Below are positions 42,326 through 50,797 of a DNA stretch of 64,000 bases, piece after piece; the first letter of the stretch is position 1, and each line of letters begins with the position of its first letter. Location: NCBI GenBank assembly GCA_002328075.1, contig DCVT01000016.1, forward strand, positions 30,510 to 94,509, given 5' to 3'. The notes beneath the pieces were generated by a model. The model did not search any database and was not told where the DNA came from. It saw only the letters and a program-made list of their open reading frames with translations. This stretch comes from Anaerolineales bacterium UBA2181 (lineage in GTDB: Bacteria; Chloroflexota; Anaerolineae; Promineifilales; UBA4811). The position numbers were made by a program, and so were the translations under genes.

Positions 42326-42357
42326 CAGCCTGGCAACACCCAAACCTGCCGGTCTGG

Positions 42358-43515
42358 TCAAATGACATTGTACTCGGTGGGCGCGCCGCCTTTTCGGAAA
42401 CGCTCGATGGACAGACCACGGATGTCAACAGTCCGGGCTGCGCCGCCCAGCACCTCTTCCGCAACCAGCAGCCCGCACACCGGACCGTGCATGAACCCGT
42501 GCCCGCTAAAGCCGTTGATACAGTGGAACCCGTCAAGTTGGGGCACCCGACCGAGAATCGGATGGGCATCGGGCGAGACTTCGTAGAGTCCGGCCCAACG
42601 GGTGAGAATACCGGCCTCTTCCAGCAGCGGCATCCGGTCCACTGCCGCCTCCAGATGAACCATCTCCCAATCTCGGTCCCAGGCCTGGTTCAGTCCAGGC
42701 GGCTCGTCCGGGTTGGACTTGCCGGTGAGGATGCCCTCTCCCTCGCGGTGAAAATAGAGCGATTGTGCAAAGTCAATGACAAACGGGAAATCCGGCGGCA
42801 CTTGCGGTATGGGTGCGGTGACCACGATCTGGCGGCGCACAGGCACAACCGGAATGTCCAGGCCGGCCATCTCCCCGACGCGGGCGGCCCACGGCCCGGC
42901 GGCGTTTACGACGTTCGCGGTGGAAATGGTGCCCAGCGGCGTCTCGACTCCCACCACCCGGCCGCCATGGGTGTGAATGGCAGTGACCGGCGCGTCCGTG
43001 AACAGCGAAACACCCAGCCGGCGCGCCCCGCTCACGTACCCCTGAACAACGCTGTTCGGGTCCGCCAGTCCGTCGCCTGCATGCCAGGAAGCGCCGATGA
43101 TGCCGTGGCAGTTGATGAGGGGGATCATCGGGGTCACTTCCTCGGCCGACAACCAGCGGGACGGTACGCCCAGAGAATTCTGCAGGGCGATGTTTCGCCT
43201 GAACTCCGCCTCGTTCTCCGGCGTTGCCGCCAGCATCAGGTAACCCGACCATTTCAGGTCGATCGCCTGTCCCAACTCCTCCTCAAACCGGGCCAGCATG
43301 GGCAAACTGACCTGCGAAAGGCGGATGTTGATCTCGGTGCTGAACTGATAGCGGATCCCGCCGGCGCACCTCCCGGTGGCCCCTTGGCCATAGAACGGCT
43401 CCTTTTCCAGCAGCACGACGTCACGGCAGCCCAGCAAGGCAAGATGATAGGCCGTGCTAGCACCCATGACTCCGCCGCCAATCACCACAACGTCGGCACT
43501 CTTGGGCAGCAACAT
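42358..43515 (-). CDS. FAD-dependent amine oxidoreductase (sarcosine oxidase beta/DAO family)
   Basis: A 385-residue flavoprotein of the DAO family with the dinucleotide-binding start DVVVIGGGVMGASTAYHLA and the FAD segment VVLLEKEPFYGQGATGRCAGG. Further segments are VNAAGPWAARVGEMAG and the C-terminal GLYEVSPDAHPILGRVP with GFSGHGFMHGPVCG. Relatives oxidise sarcosine, dimethylglycine, proline or other N-alkyl amino acids. No SoxA, SoxD or SoxG subunit gene is adjacent. The ATG at 43515 follows AAGGAG by three bases. The upstream ATG at 43578 would add 21 non-conserved residues. It lies 70 bases after the flotillin gene, and the pairing with a membrane-scaffold operon is unusual. Confidence 0.87.
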   Translation of the reverse strand: MLLPKSADVVVIGGGVMGASTAYHLALLGCRDVVLLEKEPFYGQGATGRCAGGIRYQFSTEINIRLSQVSLPMLARFEEELGQAIDLKWSGYLMLAATPENEAEFRRNIALQNSLGVPSRWLSAEEVTPMIPLINCHGIIGASWHAGDGLADPNSVVQGYVSGARRLGVSLFTDAPVTAIHTHGGRVVGVETPLGTISTANVVNAAGPWAARVGEMAGLDIPVVPVRRQIVVTAPIPQVPPDFPFVIDFAQSLYFHREGEGILTGKSNPDEPPGLNQAWDRDWEMVHLEAAVDRMPLLEEAGILTRWAGLYEVSPDAHPILGRVPQLDGFHCINGFSGHGFMHGPVCGLLVAEEVLGGAARTVDIRGLSIERFRKGGAPTEYNVI

Positions 43516-43585
43516 GCGCTCCTTTCCGAAAAGCAGGACGCCCGGCATCTGGCTGCGTTGCCGGGCGTCTGACCCCATGATCCGC

Positions 43586-45025
43586 CTATTGGGCGCTTTC
43601 GCCGATTCCGGGCAGCTTTTTCAAGGTATCCACCAGATTGATGCCCGTCAAAGCCTCCAGTGTCTCTGGAACCTGAGCGACAATCTGGTTGATATCGGCC
43701 GTCAGGCGCGATGCACCGCCACCGTCTCCGCCGGTATTGATGATCACCATCTTCTCGGTCTGGGCCAGCGGCAGGGCCACGGCTTCCGCCACCTTGGGCA
43801 ACACCTCCACCAGTTGCTGGATGATGGCTGCCTGGTTGTATTTCTGCCACGCCGCTGCCTTGACCTCCATAGCCTCAGCCTCGGCCAAACCCTGGGCCCG
43901 AATCACCTGCGCCTTGGCCAGGCCCAGCGCCTTGTCGGCATCCGCCTGTCCTGCGCCCAACTGCCGGGCGGCTTCGGATTGGCCGGTTGCCTCGGTCTCC
44001 AGTTGGAACTTTTTCGCCCGAGCCAGGGTCTCGATGCGGAACTGCTCTGCCTCGGCCGGCCGGCGCACGGTCGCTTGCAGCTCCTGTTCCTTCCGCAACG
44101 CCTCCTGCTGCTGGACCTCGATCTGCTTTTGCTTCTCGATGACCTCGATCTGGACGTTCTCCGCGGTCACCTGTTGTTGCGACTTTTTCTCCTGCAGTTT
44201 GCGCTCCATCTCGGCAATCACCTGCTGGCGATTGACCTCTCGGTCGTAGGCCGCCTTTTGTACCTCGTAGGACTTGCGCGATTCAGCGACTTTGGTCTCG
44301 GCTTCGAATTTGGCGGTCTCTCCGGCCTGCCGCGCATGAGCGGACTTGATGGTGGCGTCCCGTTCGGCTTCAGCCTCACCAATTGTGGCATCCCGCTTGA
44401 CCTCCGCGGTCCGCGGCCGGCCCAGCGCATCCAGATAACCCTGGTCGTCCTGGATATTCTTAATCACGAAGGAGTCGATCACCAGGCCCATATTAGCCAT
44501 GTCCGGCCCGGAAGTCTCCTGCACCTGCTGGGCGAATTTGTCGCGCTCGCGGTAGATCTCTTCCACCGTAAGCATGCCCAGCATGGCCCTCAAGTGACCG
44601 GCCAACGTTTCATGGGCCACGTTGTGGATCTCACTTTGGCTCTTGGAGAGAAAGCGCTCGGCGGCCGTGGCGATAGAGACGTCATCCGAACCGATCTTCA
44701 TCTGGGCCACACCGTCCACCGTCACCGGCACCCCTTTGACAGTGTACACTTCGTCCGTGCGGACTTCGATGGTGATCAGCTCCAATGAAAGCATATCCAC
44801 CCGCTCCAAGACCGGCCAGATAAAGGCAGCGCCGCCCGTGACAATGCGATAGCGACGCCGTTCCCTACTCCCGGTTGTCGGGTCGATCACCGTCTCCCCC
44901 CGCCCCGAGATCACCAACACCTGGTTTGGGCCCACCTTTTTCAGGCGTGACGAAAGCGCTATCACCGCCCCGAAAAGGACCACGGCGATGATCACGATGA
45001 CAAAAGCCAGAGCAGCACCGGTCAT
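43586..45025 (-). CDS. floT: Flotillin-like membrane scaffold protein
   Basis: The 479-residue protein has an N-terminal membrane hairpin (LAFVIVIIAVVLFGAVIAL) and an SPFH/band-7 domain (VGPNQVLVISGRGE, VPVTVDGVAQMKIG, GHLRAMLGMLTVEEIYRER). A long Glu/Ala/Lys/Gln-rich coiled coil spans about 210-400, and the conserved end is IIQQLVEVLPKVAEA. Flotillins organise membrane microdomains and signalling or transport complexes in bacteria. The partner NfeD-like gene is 15 bases upstream, as in the Bacillus yuaF-floT arrangement. Confidence 0.94.
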   Translation of the reverse strand: MTGAALAFVIVIIAVVLFGAVIALSSRLKKVGPNQVLVISGRGETVIDPTTGSRERRRYRIVTGGAAFIWPVLERVDMLSLELITIEVRTDEVYTVKGVPVTVDGVAQMKIGSDDVSIATAAERFLSKSQSEIHNVAHETLAGHLRAMLGMLTVEEIYRERDKFAQQVQETSGPDMANMGLVIDSFVIKNIQDDQGYLDALGRPRTAEVKRDATIGEAEAERDATIKSAHARQAGETAKFEAETKVAESRKSYEVQKAAYDREVNRQQVIAEMERKLQEKKSQQQVTAENVQIEVIEKQKQIEVQQQEALRKEQELQATVRRPAEAEQFRIETLARAKKFQLETEATGQSEAARQLGAGQADADKALGLAKAQVIRAQGLAEAEAMEVKAAAWQKYNQAAIIQQLVEVLPKVAEAVALPLAQTEKMVIINTGGDGGGASRLTADINQIVAQVPETLEALTGINLVDTLKKLPGIGESAQ

Positions 45026-45040
45026 GAGAACCTCCTTGCG

Positions 45041-45685
45041 TTATCTTTCCACGTCGACCGGCCGCACCACGGCGGTGCCTCCGACGACCCGGATAATCTC
45101 CACCTGAGCGCCGCGCGGTACGCTCTCCGAACCGATCAACCGCGCGCCAAACGTCATGCGGCGCCCTTCCGCTACCAACGCGATCCGCCCGCTGCCTCCA
45201 GGTTCTATGGGCAACGTCACCTCGGCCAGCGTGCCGGTTAGGCGCGAAAGCCGAACATCGCTGGACCCCTGGGACTTGAGCAGAACCGCGCCAAAAAAGA
45301 CCTGTACCACGCCTCCCATGACGACCCCGCCCAACATGCCCCACAGCAGACTGGTAATAGCAGAGACCTCAAAGGCCAACGTCGATATGAGTCCGGCGCC
45401 GCCAAACCCGGTGACGAAACTGGCGATGGTGAAAGGACTGATTGACGGAAGGTGTAACCCGCCCCCGGCCGGCAGCTGGGGCGCATCGACACCCAGCGAC
45501 ATCTCTGGCACCTCCACCCCGCCGATGTCGATCGGGCCCAGGTGAAAATCCAGGTCGGGTCCCCCCACCTCCACATCCGCGCCAAAATCGGCCCCGATCA
45601 GCGAGATCACCGTGTACATCAGGCCGATGGCCACCATGGCAAAGTATATGCAGTTAATCGACTCGCCGGGCACCCAATCGAACAT
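45041..45685 (-). CDS. NfeD/YuaF-like membrane protein, flotillin partner
   Basis: A 214-residue protein with an N-terminal membrane segment (CIYFAMVAIGLMYTVISLIG) and an acidic, Pro/Gly-rich external region. Two further hydrophobic segments follow (SPFTIASFVTGFGGAGLIS and SLLWGMLGGVVMGGVVQVFFG). A C-terminal OB-fold of the NfeD type starts near VRLSRLTGTLAEVTLP and ends RVVGGTAVVRPVD. Such proteins accompany flotillins. The ATG at 45685 has GGAGG seven bases upstream. Earlier in-frame starts would overlap the promoter at 45725-45753. Confidence 0.88.
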   Translation of the reverse strand: MFDWVPGESINCIYFAMVAIGLMYTVISLIGADFGADVEVGGPDLDFHLGPIDIGGVEVPEMSLGVDAPQLPAGGGLHLPSISPFTIASFVTGFGGAGLISTLAFEVSAITSLLWGMLGGVVMGGVVQVFFGAVLLKSQGSSDVRLSRLTGTLAEVTLPIEPGGSGRIALVAEGRRMTFGARLIGSESVPRGAQVEIIRVVGGTAVVRPVDVER

Positions 45686-45724
45686 CGGTGTTCCTCCGCG
45701 CGCCATCCCACAAACGTCAACGTC

Positions 45725-45753
45725 ATTATAGAGCGATATCCATGGCTGGTCAA
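45725..45753 (-). promoter_or_regulatory. Promoter of the NfeD-flotillin-oxidoreductase operon
   Basis: On the minus strand TTGACC (45748-45753), a 17-base spacer and a perfect TATAAT (45725-45730). It is divergent from the ilvE promoter, the -35 elements being about 55 bases apart. Confidence 0.8.
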
Positions 45754-45807
45754 GCAAACCCGCCGGTTCTCGCGCCGCGCACGGCTGGCGGGTTGCCCGG
45801 TTGGATG

Positions 45808-45836
45808 TTGACAGCCGCAGGGAGCGGTGCTATAAT
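45808..45836 (+). promoter_or_regulatory. Full-consensus promoter of the ilvE-liv operon
   Basis: TTGACA (45808-45813), a 17-base spacer and TATAAT (45831-45836) with a TGC extension at 45828-45830. All positions match consensus, which would make it very strong unless repressed. The palindromic operator lies directly downstream. Confidence 0.9.
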
Positions 45837-45840
45837 ACAT

Positions 45841-45868
45841 TGCAGAATTCTATTCTGCATTACAGAAT
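45841..45868 (+). promoter_or_regulatory. Palindromic operator overlapping the ilvE transcription start
   Basis: TGCAGAATTCTATTCTGCA at 45841-45859 is a perfect 8-base inverted repeat around TCT. Its right half also pairs with a third half-site, so ATTCTG (45852-45857) and CAGAAT (45863-45868) form a second palindrome with a 5-base centre. It begins four bases after the -10 element, where a bound repressor would block initiation. The IclR-type regulator encoded at 52410-53198 in the same operon is the natural candidate (inference). Confidence 0.75.
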
Positions 45869-45912
45869 GTGGCGCCAGGCTGCGGACCTGCGCTGCAGAG
45901 CGGAGGTTGGAA

Positions 45913-46788
45913 ATGCTGAATCTGGAAGAACTCACCGTCTACATCAATGGCCGCTTTGTCCCCGGCAATCAGGCCACCATTTCCGTCTTTGACCGCGGCC
46001 TGCTGTTTGGTGATGCGGTCTTTGAGGGCATTCGTGAATACTCGGGCCGGGTGTTCAAACTGGACGAACATGTCGACCGGCTGTACGACTCGGCGCGCAT
46101 CATCAGCCTGACCATCCCCCTCTCCAAAGAAGAGATGAAGCAAGCCATCCTGGAGACACTGCGCCGCAACCGGTTGCAGGACGCCCACATGCGCCCGATC
46201 GTCACCCGAGGAGTCGGAGCGCTGGGTGTCGGGCCCGGCCGGGACGTCAACCCAACCGTGATCATCTTTGCCCACCCATGGAAGCCGTTCCTGGGCGACC
46301 AGGGCATCGCGCTGAAAACCGCTGCGGTGCGCAGGACCCCACCCGAGTGCATCGATTCGCGTGTCAAGCACACTGGCTACCTGAACAACATTCTGGCCAA
46401 GTTGGAGGCGGACGCGGCCGGCGCCAACGAGGCGCTATTGCTGGACGTACACGGTTTTGTTACCGAGGGACCGGGTGAGAATTTTCTACTGATCAGAGGC
46501 GGCGCCATGGTTTCGCCGACCACCACCAACATCCTCAACGGGATTACCCGTCGCACGGTCATGGAGTTGGCTCGGCAGGCCGGACTCCGGACCGAGGAGC
46601 GGAACCTCACGCTGGGCGACGTCTATACCGCCGACGAAGCGTTGGTGTGCGGGACCGGCGCCGAGATTGTGCCGGTGGTCCGGGTGGACGGCCGGCCCAT
46701 CGGGTCCGGCGAGGCCGGTCCCGTGACGCGCAGCCTGATGACGGCCTTTCGGCAGTTGGTTCAGCAAGAGGGCACGCCAGTCTACTAG
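45913..46788 (+). CDS. ilvE: Branched-chain amino-acid aminotransferase (class IV)
   Basis: A 291-residue class IV PLP aminotransferase that interconverts Val, Leu and Ile with their 2-oxo acids. It shows VFDRGLLFGDAVFEGIREY, the Schiff-base Lys152 in SRVKHTGYLNNILAK, EGPGENFLLIRGG and TNILNGITRRTV. GGAGG is six bases before the ATG at 45913. D-amino-acid transaminase is a related alternative, but the EGIREY start and the neighbouring Liv genes favour IlvE. It heads an operon with a branched-chain uptake system and PanB, which uses the oxo acid of valine. Confidence 0.93.
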   Translation: MLNLEELTVYINGRFVPGNQATISVFDRGLLFGDAVFEGIREYSGRVFKLDEHVDRLYDSARIISLTIPLSKEEMKQAILETLRRNRLQDAHMRPIVTRGVGALGVGPGRDVNPTVIIFAHPWKPFLGDQGIALKTAAVRRTPPECIDSRVKHTGYLNNILAKLEADAAGANEALLLDVHGFVTEGPGENFLLIRGGAMVSPTTTNILNGITRRTVMELARQAGLRTEERNLTLGDVYTADEALVCGTGAEIVPVVRVDGRPIGSGEAGPVTRSLMTAFRQLVQQEGTPVY

Positions 46789-46920
46789 GATCGGATCATC
46801 GTGGAGCACGATTCCCATGCACGCGAAAGGGGGTGTTGCCCGTACCACCAACTCACTTCACCGGCCTGACCGGCCGGCCTGTATCCAGTTCACAGAGCAC
46901 TATTAGAAGGAGGTATCAAG

Positions 46921-48057
46921 ATGTTCAGGAATTCACGCATTTTGTCGGTCACGCTGCTGGTGGTTATGCTGGGCACCTCGCTCCTGACCGCGTGCGGCGG
47001 CAGCAAGGCCGGCGAGATCAAGATCGGCAGCATCGCACCCCTGACCGGTCCCATTGCCACCTATGGTCAGTCTCATAAGAACGCGGTTGACCTGCTGGCG
47101 GAGCAGATCAACGCCAAGGGCGGCGTCCTGGGCAAGACCATCGTCATTCTACACGAGGATGACCAGGGCGATCCGGTGATCGGCGCCAACGCAGCGCAGA
47201 AACTGATCGAGCAGGACAAGGTCGTGGCCATTGTGGGCCCGATTCCCAGCCGGATCGGCATGGCGGCTTCACCTATCGCCCAATCGGCCGGAGTTCCCAT
47301 GGTGGTGACCGGCACCAACCCCGACATCACGCCCGGCAAGAGCTTTGTGTTTCGCAGTTGCTGGACGGACGACTTTCAGGGTCTGGTGATGGCCAAGTTT
47401 GCCTACGAAGAGCTGGGTGCGCGGACTGCGGGCATCCTGTATGACCTGGGCAACGACTATGCCAAGAGCGTGTCGGAGATCTTTGCCAACACGTTCAAGG
47501 CGTTGGGCGGTTCCATCACCACGGTGGAGACTCACCCCACAGACGTGACCGACTTCCGCGCGCAGTTGACCAACATCAAGGCCACCTCGCCGGATGTCTT
47601 TTTCTTCCCCGATTTTTACAACGACGCGAACCTGATTGGCAAGCAGGCCCGCGAGGTTGGTCTGACGGCCCAAATGCTGGGCGCCGACGGCTGGGACTCG
47701 CCGGACCTGGACCTGGCCACGTTGGACGGGGCATACTATACCAGCCACTTTTCCAAGGAAGACCCGCGGGCCGAGACGCGCGCTTTTGTGTCCGACTTTG
47801 CCGCCAAGTACGGGTCGGAGCCGGATCTTTTGGCCATCATGGGGTATGATGCGTTGCTGATCGTTCTGGACGCCATCAAACGGGCCGACAGCACCGAAGG
47901 CGCCAAGATTCGGGACGCCATGGCCGCCACGGCCGGACTGGCCGGGGCCCAGGGCAACATCAGCTTTGACGAGAACGGCGATCCGCGAACCCTCCCGGCC
48001 GCCATTCTTCAGATCAAGGGTGGAACCACCACCTACGTGATGAGCTTCGAGCCCTAA
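46921..48057 (+). CDS. livK: Branched-chain amino-acid binding lipoprotein LivK (system 2)
   Basis: A 378-residue lipoprotein (lipobox LLTAC) of the Leu/Ile/Val-binding family. Visible are IKIGSIAPLTGPIATYGQSHKN, the AIVGPIPSRIGMAASPIAQSAGVP loop, FVFRSCWTDDFQGLVMAKFA and YDLGNDYAKSVSEIF. AAGGAGG precedes the ATG. A 132-base gap separates it from ilvE, with no clear promoter, and a 99-base gap with a strong inverted repeat separates it from livH. It is a different paralogue from system 1 and lacks its many Cys. Confidence 0.95.
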   Translation: MFRNSRILSVTLLVVMLGTSLLTACGGSKAGEIKIGSIAPLTGPIATYGQSHKNAVDLLAEQINAKGGVLGKTIVILHEDDQGDPVIGANAAQKLIEQDKVVAIVGPIPSRIGMAASPIAQSAGVPMVVTGTNPDITPGKSFVFRSCWTDDFQGLVMAKFAYEELGARTAGILYDLGNDYAKSVSEIFANTFKALGGSITTVETHPTDVTDFRAQLTNIKATSPDVFFFPDFYNDANLIGKQAREVGLTAQMLGADGWDSPDLDLATLDGAYYTSHFSKEDPRAETRAFVSDFAAKYGSEPDLLAIMGYDALLIVLDAIKRADSTEGAKIRDAMAATAGLAGAQGNISFDENGDPRTLPAAILQIKGGTTTYVMSFEP

Positions 48058-48070
48058 TCTCCTCCTGCCT

Positions 48071-48132
48071 GGTAGGGGCGGGCCACCCAGCTTGCCCGTC
48101 GGGGTTCCGATCCCACCACACCCGCCCCTACC
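48071..48132 (+). repeat. G-rich inverted repeat between livK2 and livH2
   Basis: GGTAGGGGCGGG (48071-48082) and CCCGCCCCTACC (48121-48132) are perfect 12-base arms around a 38-base loop. The AGGGGCG...CGCCCCT core is shared with the repeat at 40728-40758. Its position just after a binding-protein gene and before a permease gene suits differential mRNA stability. Confidence 0.7.
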
Positions 48133-48156
48133 CACACTCTTGTCCGGGAGCTGATC

Positions 48157-49041
48157 ATGGAGCAACTGCTCAGCCAGATCATCAACGGCGTGCAGGTGGG
48201 CACCATCTATGCGCTCATTGCCTTGGGCTACACCATGGTCTATGGCATTGTCAAGCTCATTAACTTTGCCCACGGCGACCTGATCATGGTGGGCAGTTAC
48301 GTGGCTTACCTGAGCATCGTTCATTATCAAGTGCCCTTTCCGGCCGCGTTTTTGTTGGCCATGCTGGTCTGCGGATCACTCGGGGTGTTGATGGATCGGA
48401 TCGCCTACAAGCCCCTCCGCGCCCGGCCGCGGCTGTATGCCCTGATCACCGCCATGGGGGTTTCGCTCTTTTTGGAACATGGAGCGCGCAACCTGCCCTT
48501 CATCGGTCCCAGCTTTCGTCGCTTTCCAGACGTGTTTCCCACCCAGAACTATGTCCTCACCGGCAGCGTTACGGTGACCAACATTCAGCTCTTTAACGTG
48601 GCGGTGGCGGTCGCGCTGATGGCACTCTTGCAGTACGTCATCAAATACACGCGGGTCGGCATGGCCATGCGGGCGGCTTCACAGGACCCGGACGCCGCCC
48701 GGTTGATGGGGATCAACGTGGATCGGGTGATCGCCACCACCTTTGCCATCGGCGGGATGCTGGCGGGTGCGGCCGGTGTGCTGTTGGCAGTGGCCTACCC
48801 CCGGCTCAGCCCCTACATGGGCATTGTCCCCGGCCTGAAGGCCTTTGTCGCTGCCGTCTTTGGCGGCATCGGCAGCATCCCGGGCGCCATGGTGGGCGGG
48901 TTGATCATGGGGGTGGTAGAGACACTGGCGACGGCGGTCTATTCCCAGGTGGCCGAAGGGGTCTTTTTCGTCATCCTCATTGCTGTCCTCCTGTTTCGCC
49001 CGGCCGGTCTGCTGGGCCAGCCAACGGTGGAAAAGGCATGA
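48157..49041 (+). CDS. livH: Branched-chain amino-acid ABC permease LivH (system 2)
   Basis: A 294-residue permease: VGTIYALIALGYTMVYGIVKLINFAHG, DRIAYKPLRARPRLYALITAMG, AASQDPDAARLMGINVDRV and KAFVAAVFGGIGSIPGAMVGG. Length is standard, without the N-terminal extension of system 1. GGGAG lies six bases before the ATG. Its stop overlaps the livM start (ATGA), indicating translational coupling. Confidence 0.96.
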   Translation: MEQLLSQIINGVQVGTIYALIALGYTMVYGIVKLINFAHGDLIMVGSYVAYLSIVHYQVPFPAAFLLAMLVCGSLGVLMDRIAYKPLRARPRLYALITAMGVSLFLEHGARNLPFIGPSFRRFPDVFPTQNYVLTGSVTVTNIQLFNVAVAVALMALLQYVIKYTRVGMAMRAASQDPDAARLMGINVDRVIATTFAIGGMLAGAAGVLLAVAYPRLSPYMGIVPGLKAFVAAVFGGIGSIPGAMVGGLIMGVVETLATAVYSQVAEGVFFVILIAVLLFRPAGLLGQPTVEKA

Positions 49042-50024
49042 CGACCTGGTTGCGCCGAAAGAACGTCCGCACCGCGGCCCTGTTGCTCCTGGCCTTTGCT
49101 CTGCTGCAGGGTTTCAACAGCGCCGGGCTGCTGACGAATTACATCCTGTTCGTCATCATGGTCGGGCTGATCAACGCCATCCTCACCGTCAGCCTGAACG
49201 TCATCACCGGTTTCACGGGGCAGTTCTCCATCGGGCACGCCGGCTTCATGGCCATTGGCGCCTACACCGCCGGAATGTGCACCAAGCTGGTGTTTCAGGT
49301 CGGGCCGGACTCGCCGTTCTGGATTCGCGAACCGGCGTTCCTGGTCAGCCTCTTGGCCGGTGGCGCGGCGGCCGGGCTCATCGCCTTTCTCATCGGCATC
49401 CCGGCGTTGCGGTTGCGAGGCGACTATTTGGCCATTGCCACGCTGGGTTTCAACCAGGTGGTGGTGGTGGTGTTCAACAATCTGGACTTTGTCGGCGGCC
49501 CGCGCGGTTTCACCGGTCTGCCCAAACTCACCAACTTTGTCTGGGTGGCAGCCGTTACCGCGGTCTCGGTTTGGGTCATGCACAACCTGATTCATTCCAT
49601 ACATGGCAGCCAGTGCATCGCGATCCGCGAGGATGAACTGGCTGCCGAGTCCTTGCGGGTCGACAGCACCCGGTACAAAAGCTTGGCCTTTGTTGTCTCT
49701 TCCTTTTTTGCCGGCATTGCCGGCGGGCTGTTGGCCCACCTGCTCCAACTGGCTCACCCCAGCCAGTTCACCTTTCTCAAATCCATCGACATCTTGCTTA
49801 TGCTGGTGGTGGGCGGCATGGCCAGCATCCCGGGTTCGATTGTCGCTGCCATCACCCTGACCATTCTGCCCGAGTTCCTCCGCTTTTCGCAGGACCTGCG
49901 GTTGGTCATCTACCCGGTCATCCTGATTGTCTTTGTGCTCTACAACCCGGTTCCGCGGGTGCAGGCGCTGCTGCAACGTCGCCTGCTGCGGCGGGCCGCA
50001 CGGGCCGAGGGCACGGGAGGATGA
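49038..50024 (+). CDS. livM: Branched-chain amino-acid ABC permease LivM (system 2)
   Basis: A 328-residue permease of normal length, with NAILTVSLNVITGFTGQFSIGHAGF, LRGDYLAIATLGFNQVV, AIREDELAAESLRVDS and GGMASIPGSIVAAITL. It overlaps livH by four bases, and a GGGAGG near its end serves livG, which starts four bases after its stop. Compared with the LivM of system 1 it lacks about 200 N-terminal residues. Confidence 0.96.
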   Translation: MTTWLRRKNVRTAALLLLAFALLQGFNSAGLLTNYILFVIMVGLINAILTVSLNVITGFTGQFSIGHAGFMAIGAYTAGMCTKLVFQVGPDSPFWIREPAFLVSLLAGGAAAGLIAFLIGIPALRLRGDYLAIATLGFNQVVVVVFNNLDFVGGPRGFTGLPKLTNFVWVAAVTAVSVWVMHNLIHSIHGSQCIAIREDELAAESLRVDSTRYKSLAFVVSSFFAGIAGGLLAHLLQLAHPSQFTFLKSIDILLMLVVGGMASIPGSIVAAITLTILPEFLRFSQDLRLVIYPVILIVFVLYNPVPRVQALLQRRLLRRAARAEGTGG

Positions 50025-50028
50025 GCGC

Positions 50029-50796
50029 ATGACCTTGCTGGAGTTGCAGGGTTTGAGCAAGTCGTTCGGTGGACTGGCGGCGGTTCGCTCGGCCAGCCTG
50101 GAGGTCAATACGGGCGACTTGATCGGGTTGATTGGACCCAATGGGGCGGGCAAAACCACCGTCTTTAACCTGATCAGTGGGTTCTACACGCCCACGAGCG
50201 GGTCAATCCGATTTCGGGGAGAGGAGATCGGTGGGCTCAAGGCCCACCAGGTGGCCAACCGCGGAGTGGCCCGGACCTTTCAGAACATCCGGCTCTTTCG
50301 AGAGTTGACCATTCTGGAGAACGTGCGCATTGCGCACCATCCGTACGCCGCGTACTCGCTGGCCGATTCGATTCTGCATTCGCGTCGGTATCGGGATGGC
50401 GAGCGGCGGTTGCGGGCGGAGGCGCTGGAATACCTGGCGACCTTTGGCCTGCAGGGCCGGGCCGAGACACTGGCCAAGAACCTGCCGTATGGCGAGCAAC
50501 GACGATTGGAGATTGCCCGGGCGCTCTCCACCCGGCCGAGTCTACTGCTGCTTGACGAACCGGCCGCCGGGATGAACCCACAAGAGACGGTGGCACTCAT
50601 GCAGCTCATCGAGTTCATCCGTGAGCGTTTCGAGTTAACCATAGTGCTCATTGAGCACCAGATGCGGGTGGTGATGGGCATCTGCCAACACATCCTGGTG
50701 ATGGATTTTGGAGAAATCATCGCGCGGGGCGACCCGCAAGAGATCCAACGCAACCCGCGGGTGATCGAGGCATACCTGGGACAACAGGCAGGTTAG
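50029..50796 (+). CDS. livG: Branched-chain amino-acid ABC transporter ATPase LivG (system 2)
   Basis: A 255-residue ATPase with Walker A GPNGAGKT (36-43), VARTFQNIRLFRELTILENV, LPYGEQRRLEIARALS, LLLLDEPAAGMNPQE and IEHQMRVVMGICQ. The ATG at 50029 has GGGAGG eight bases before it, whereas the frame upstream runs inside livM. It pairs with LivF, one base downstream. Confidence 0.95.
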   Translation: MTLLELQGLSKSFGGLAAVRSASLEVNTGDLIGLIGPNGAGKTTVFNLISGFYTPTSGSIRFRGEEIGGLKAHQVANRGVARTFQNIRLFRELTILENVRIAHHPYAAYSLADSILHSRRYRDGERRLRAEALEYLATFGLQGRAETLAKNLPYGEQRRLEIARALSTRPSLLLLDEPAAGMNPQETVALMQLIEFIRERFELTIVLIEHQMRVVMGICQHILVMDFGEIIARGDPQEIQRNPRVIEAYLGQQAG

Positions 50797-50797
50797 C

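Noticed and set aside
42041..42361. A 106-codon minus-strand frame across the livK1 leader
   Set aside because: It starts upstream of the promoter, crosses it and overlaps the livK1 start in another frame, and its composition is not protein-like.
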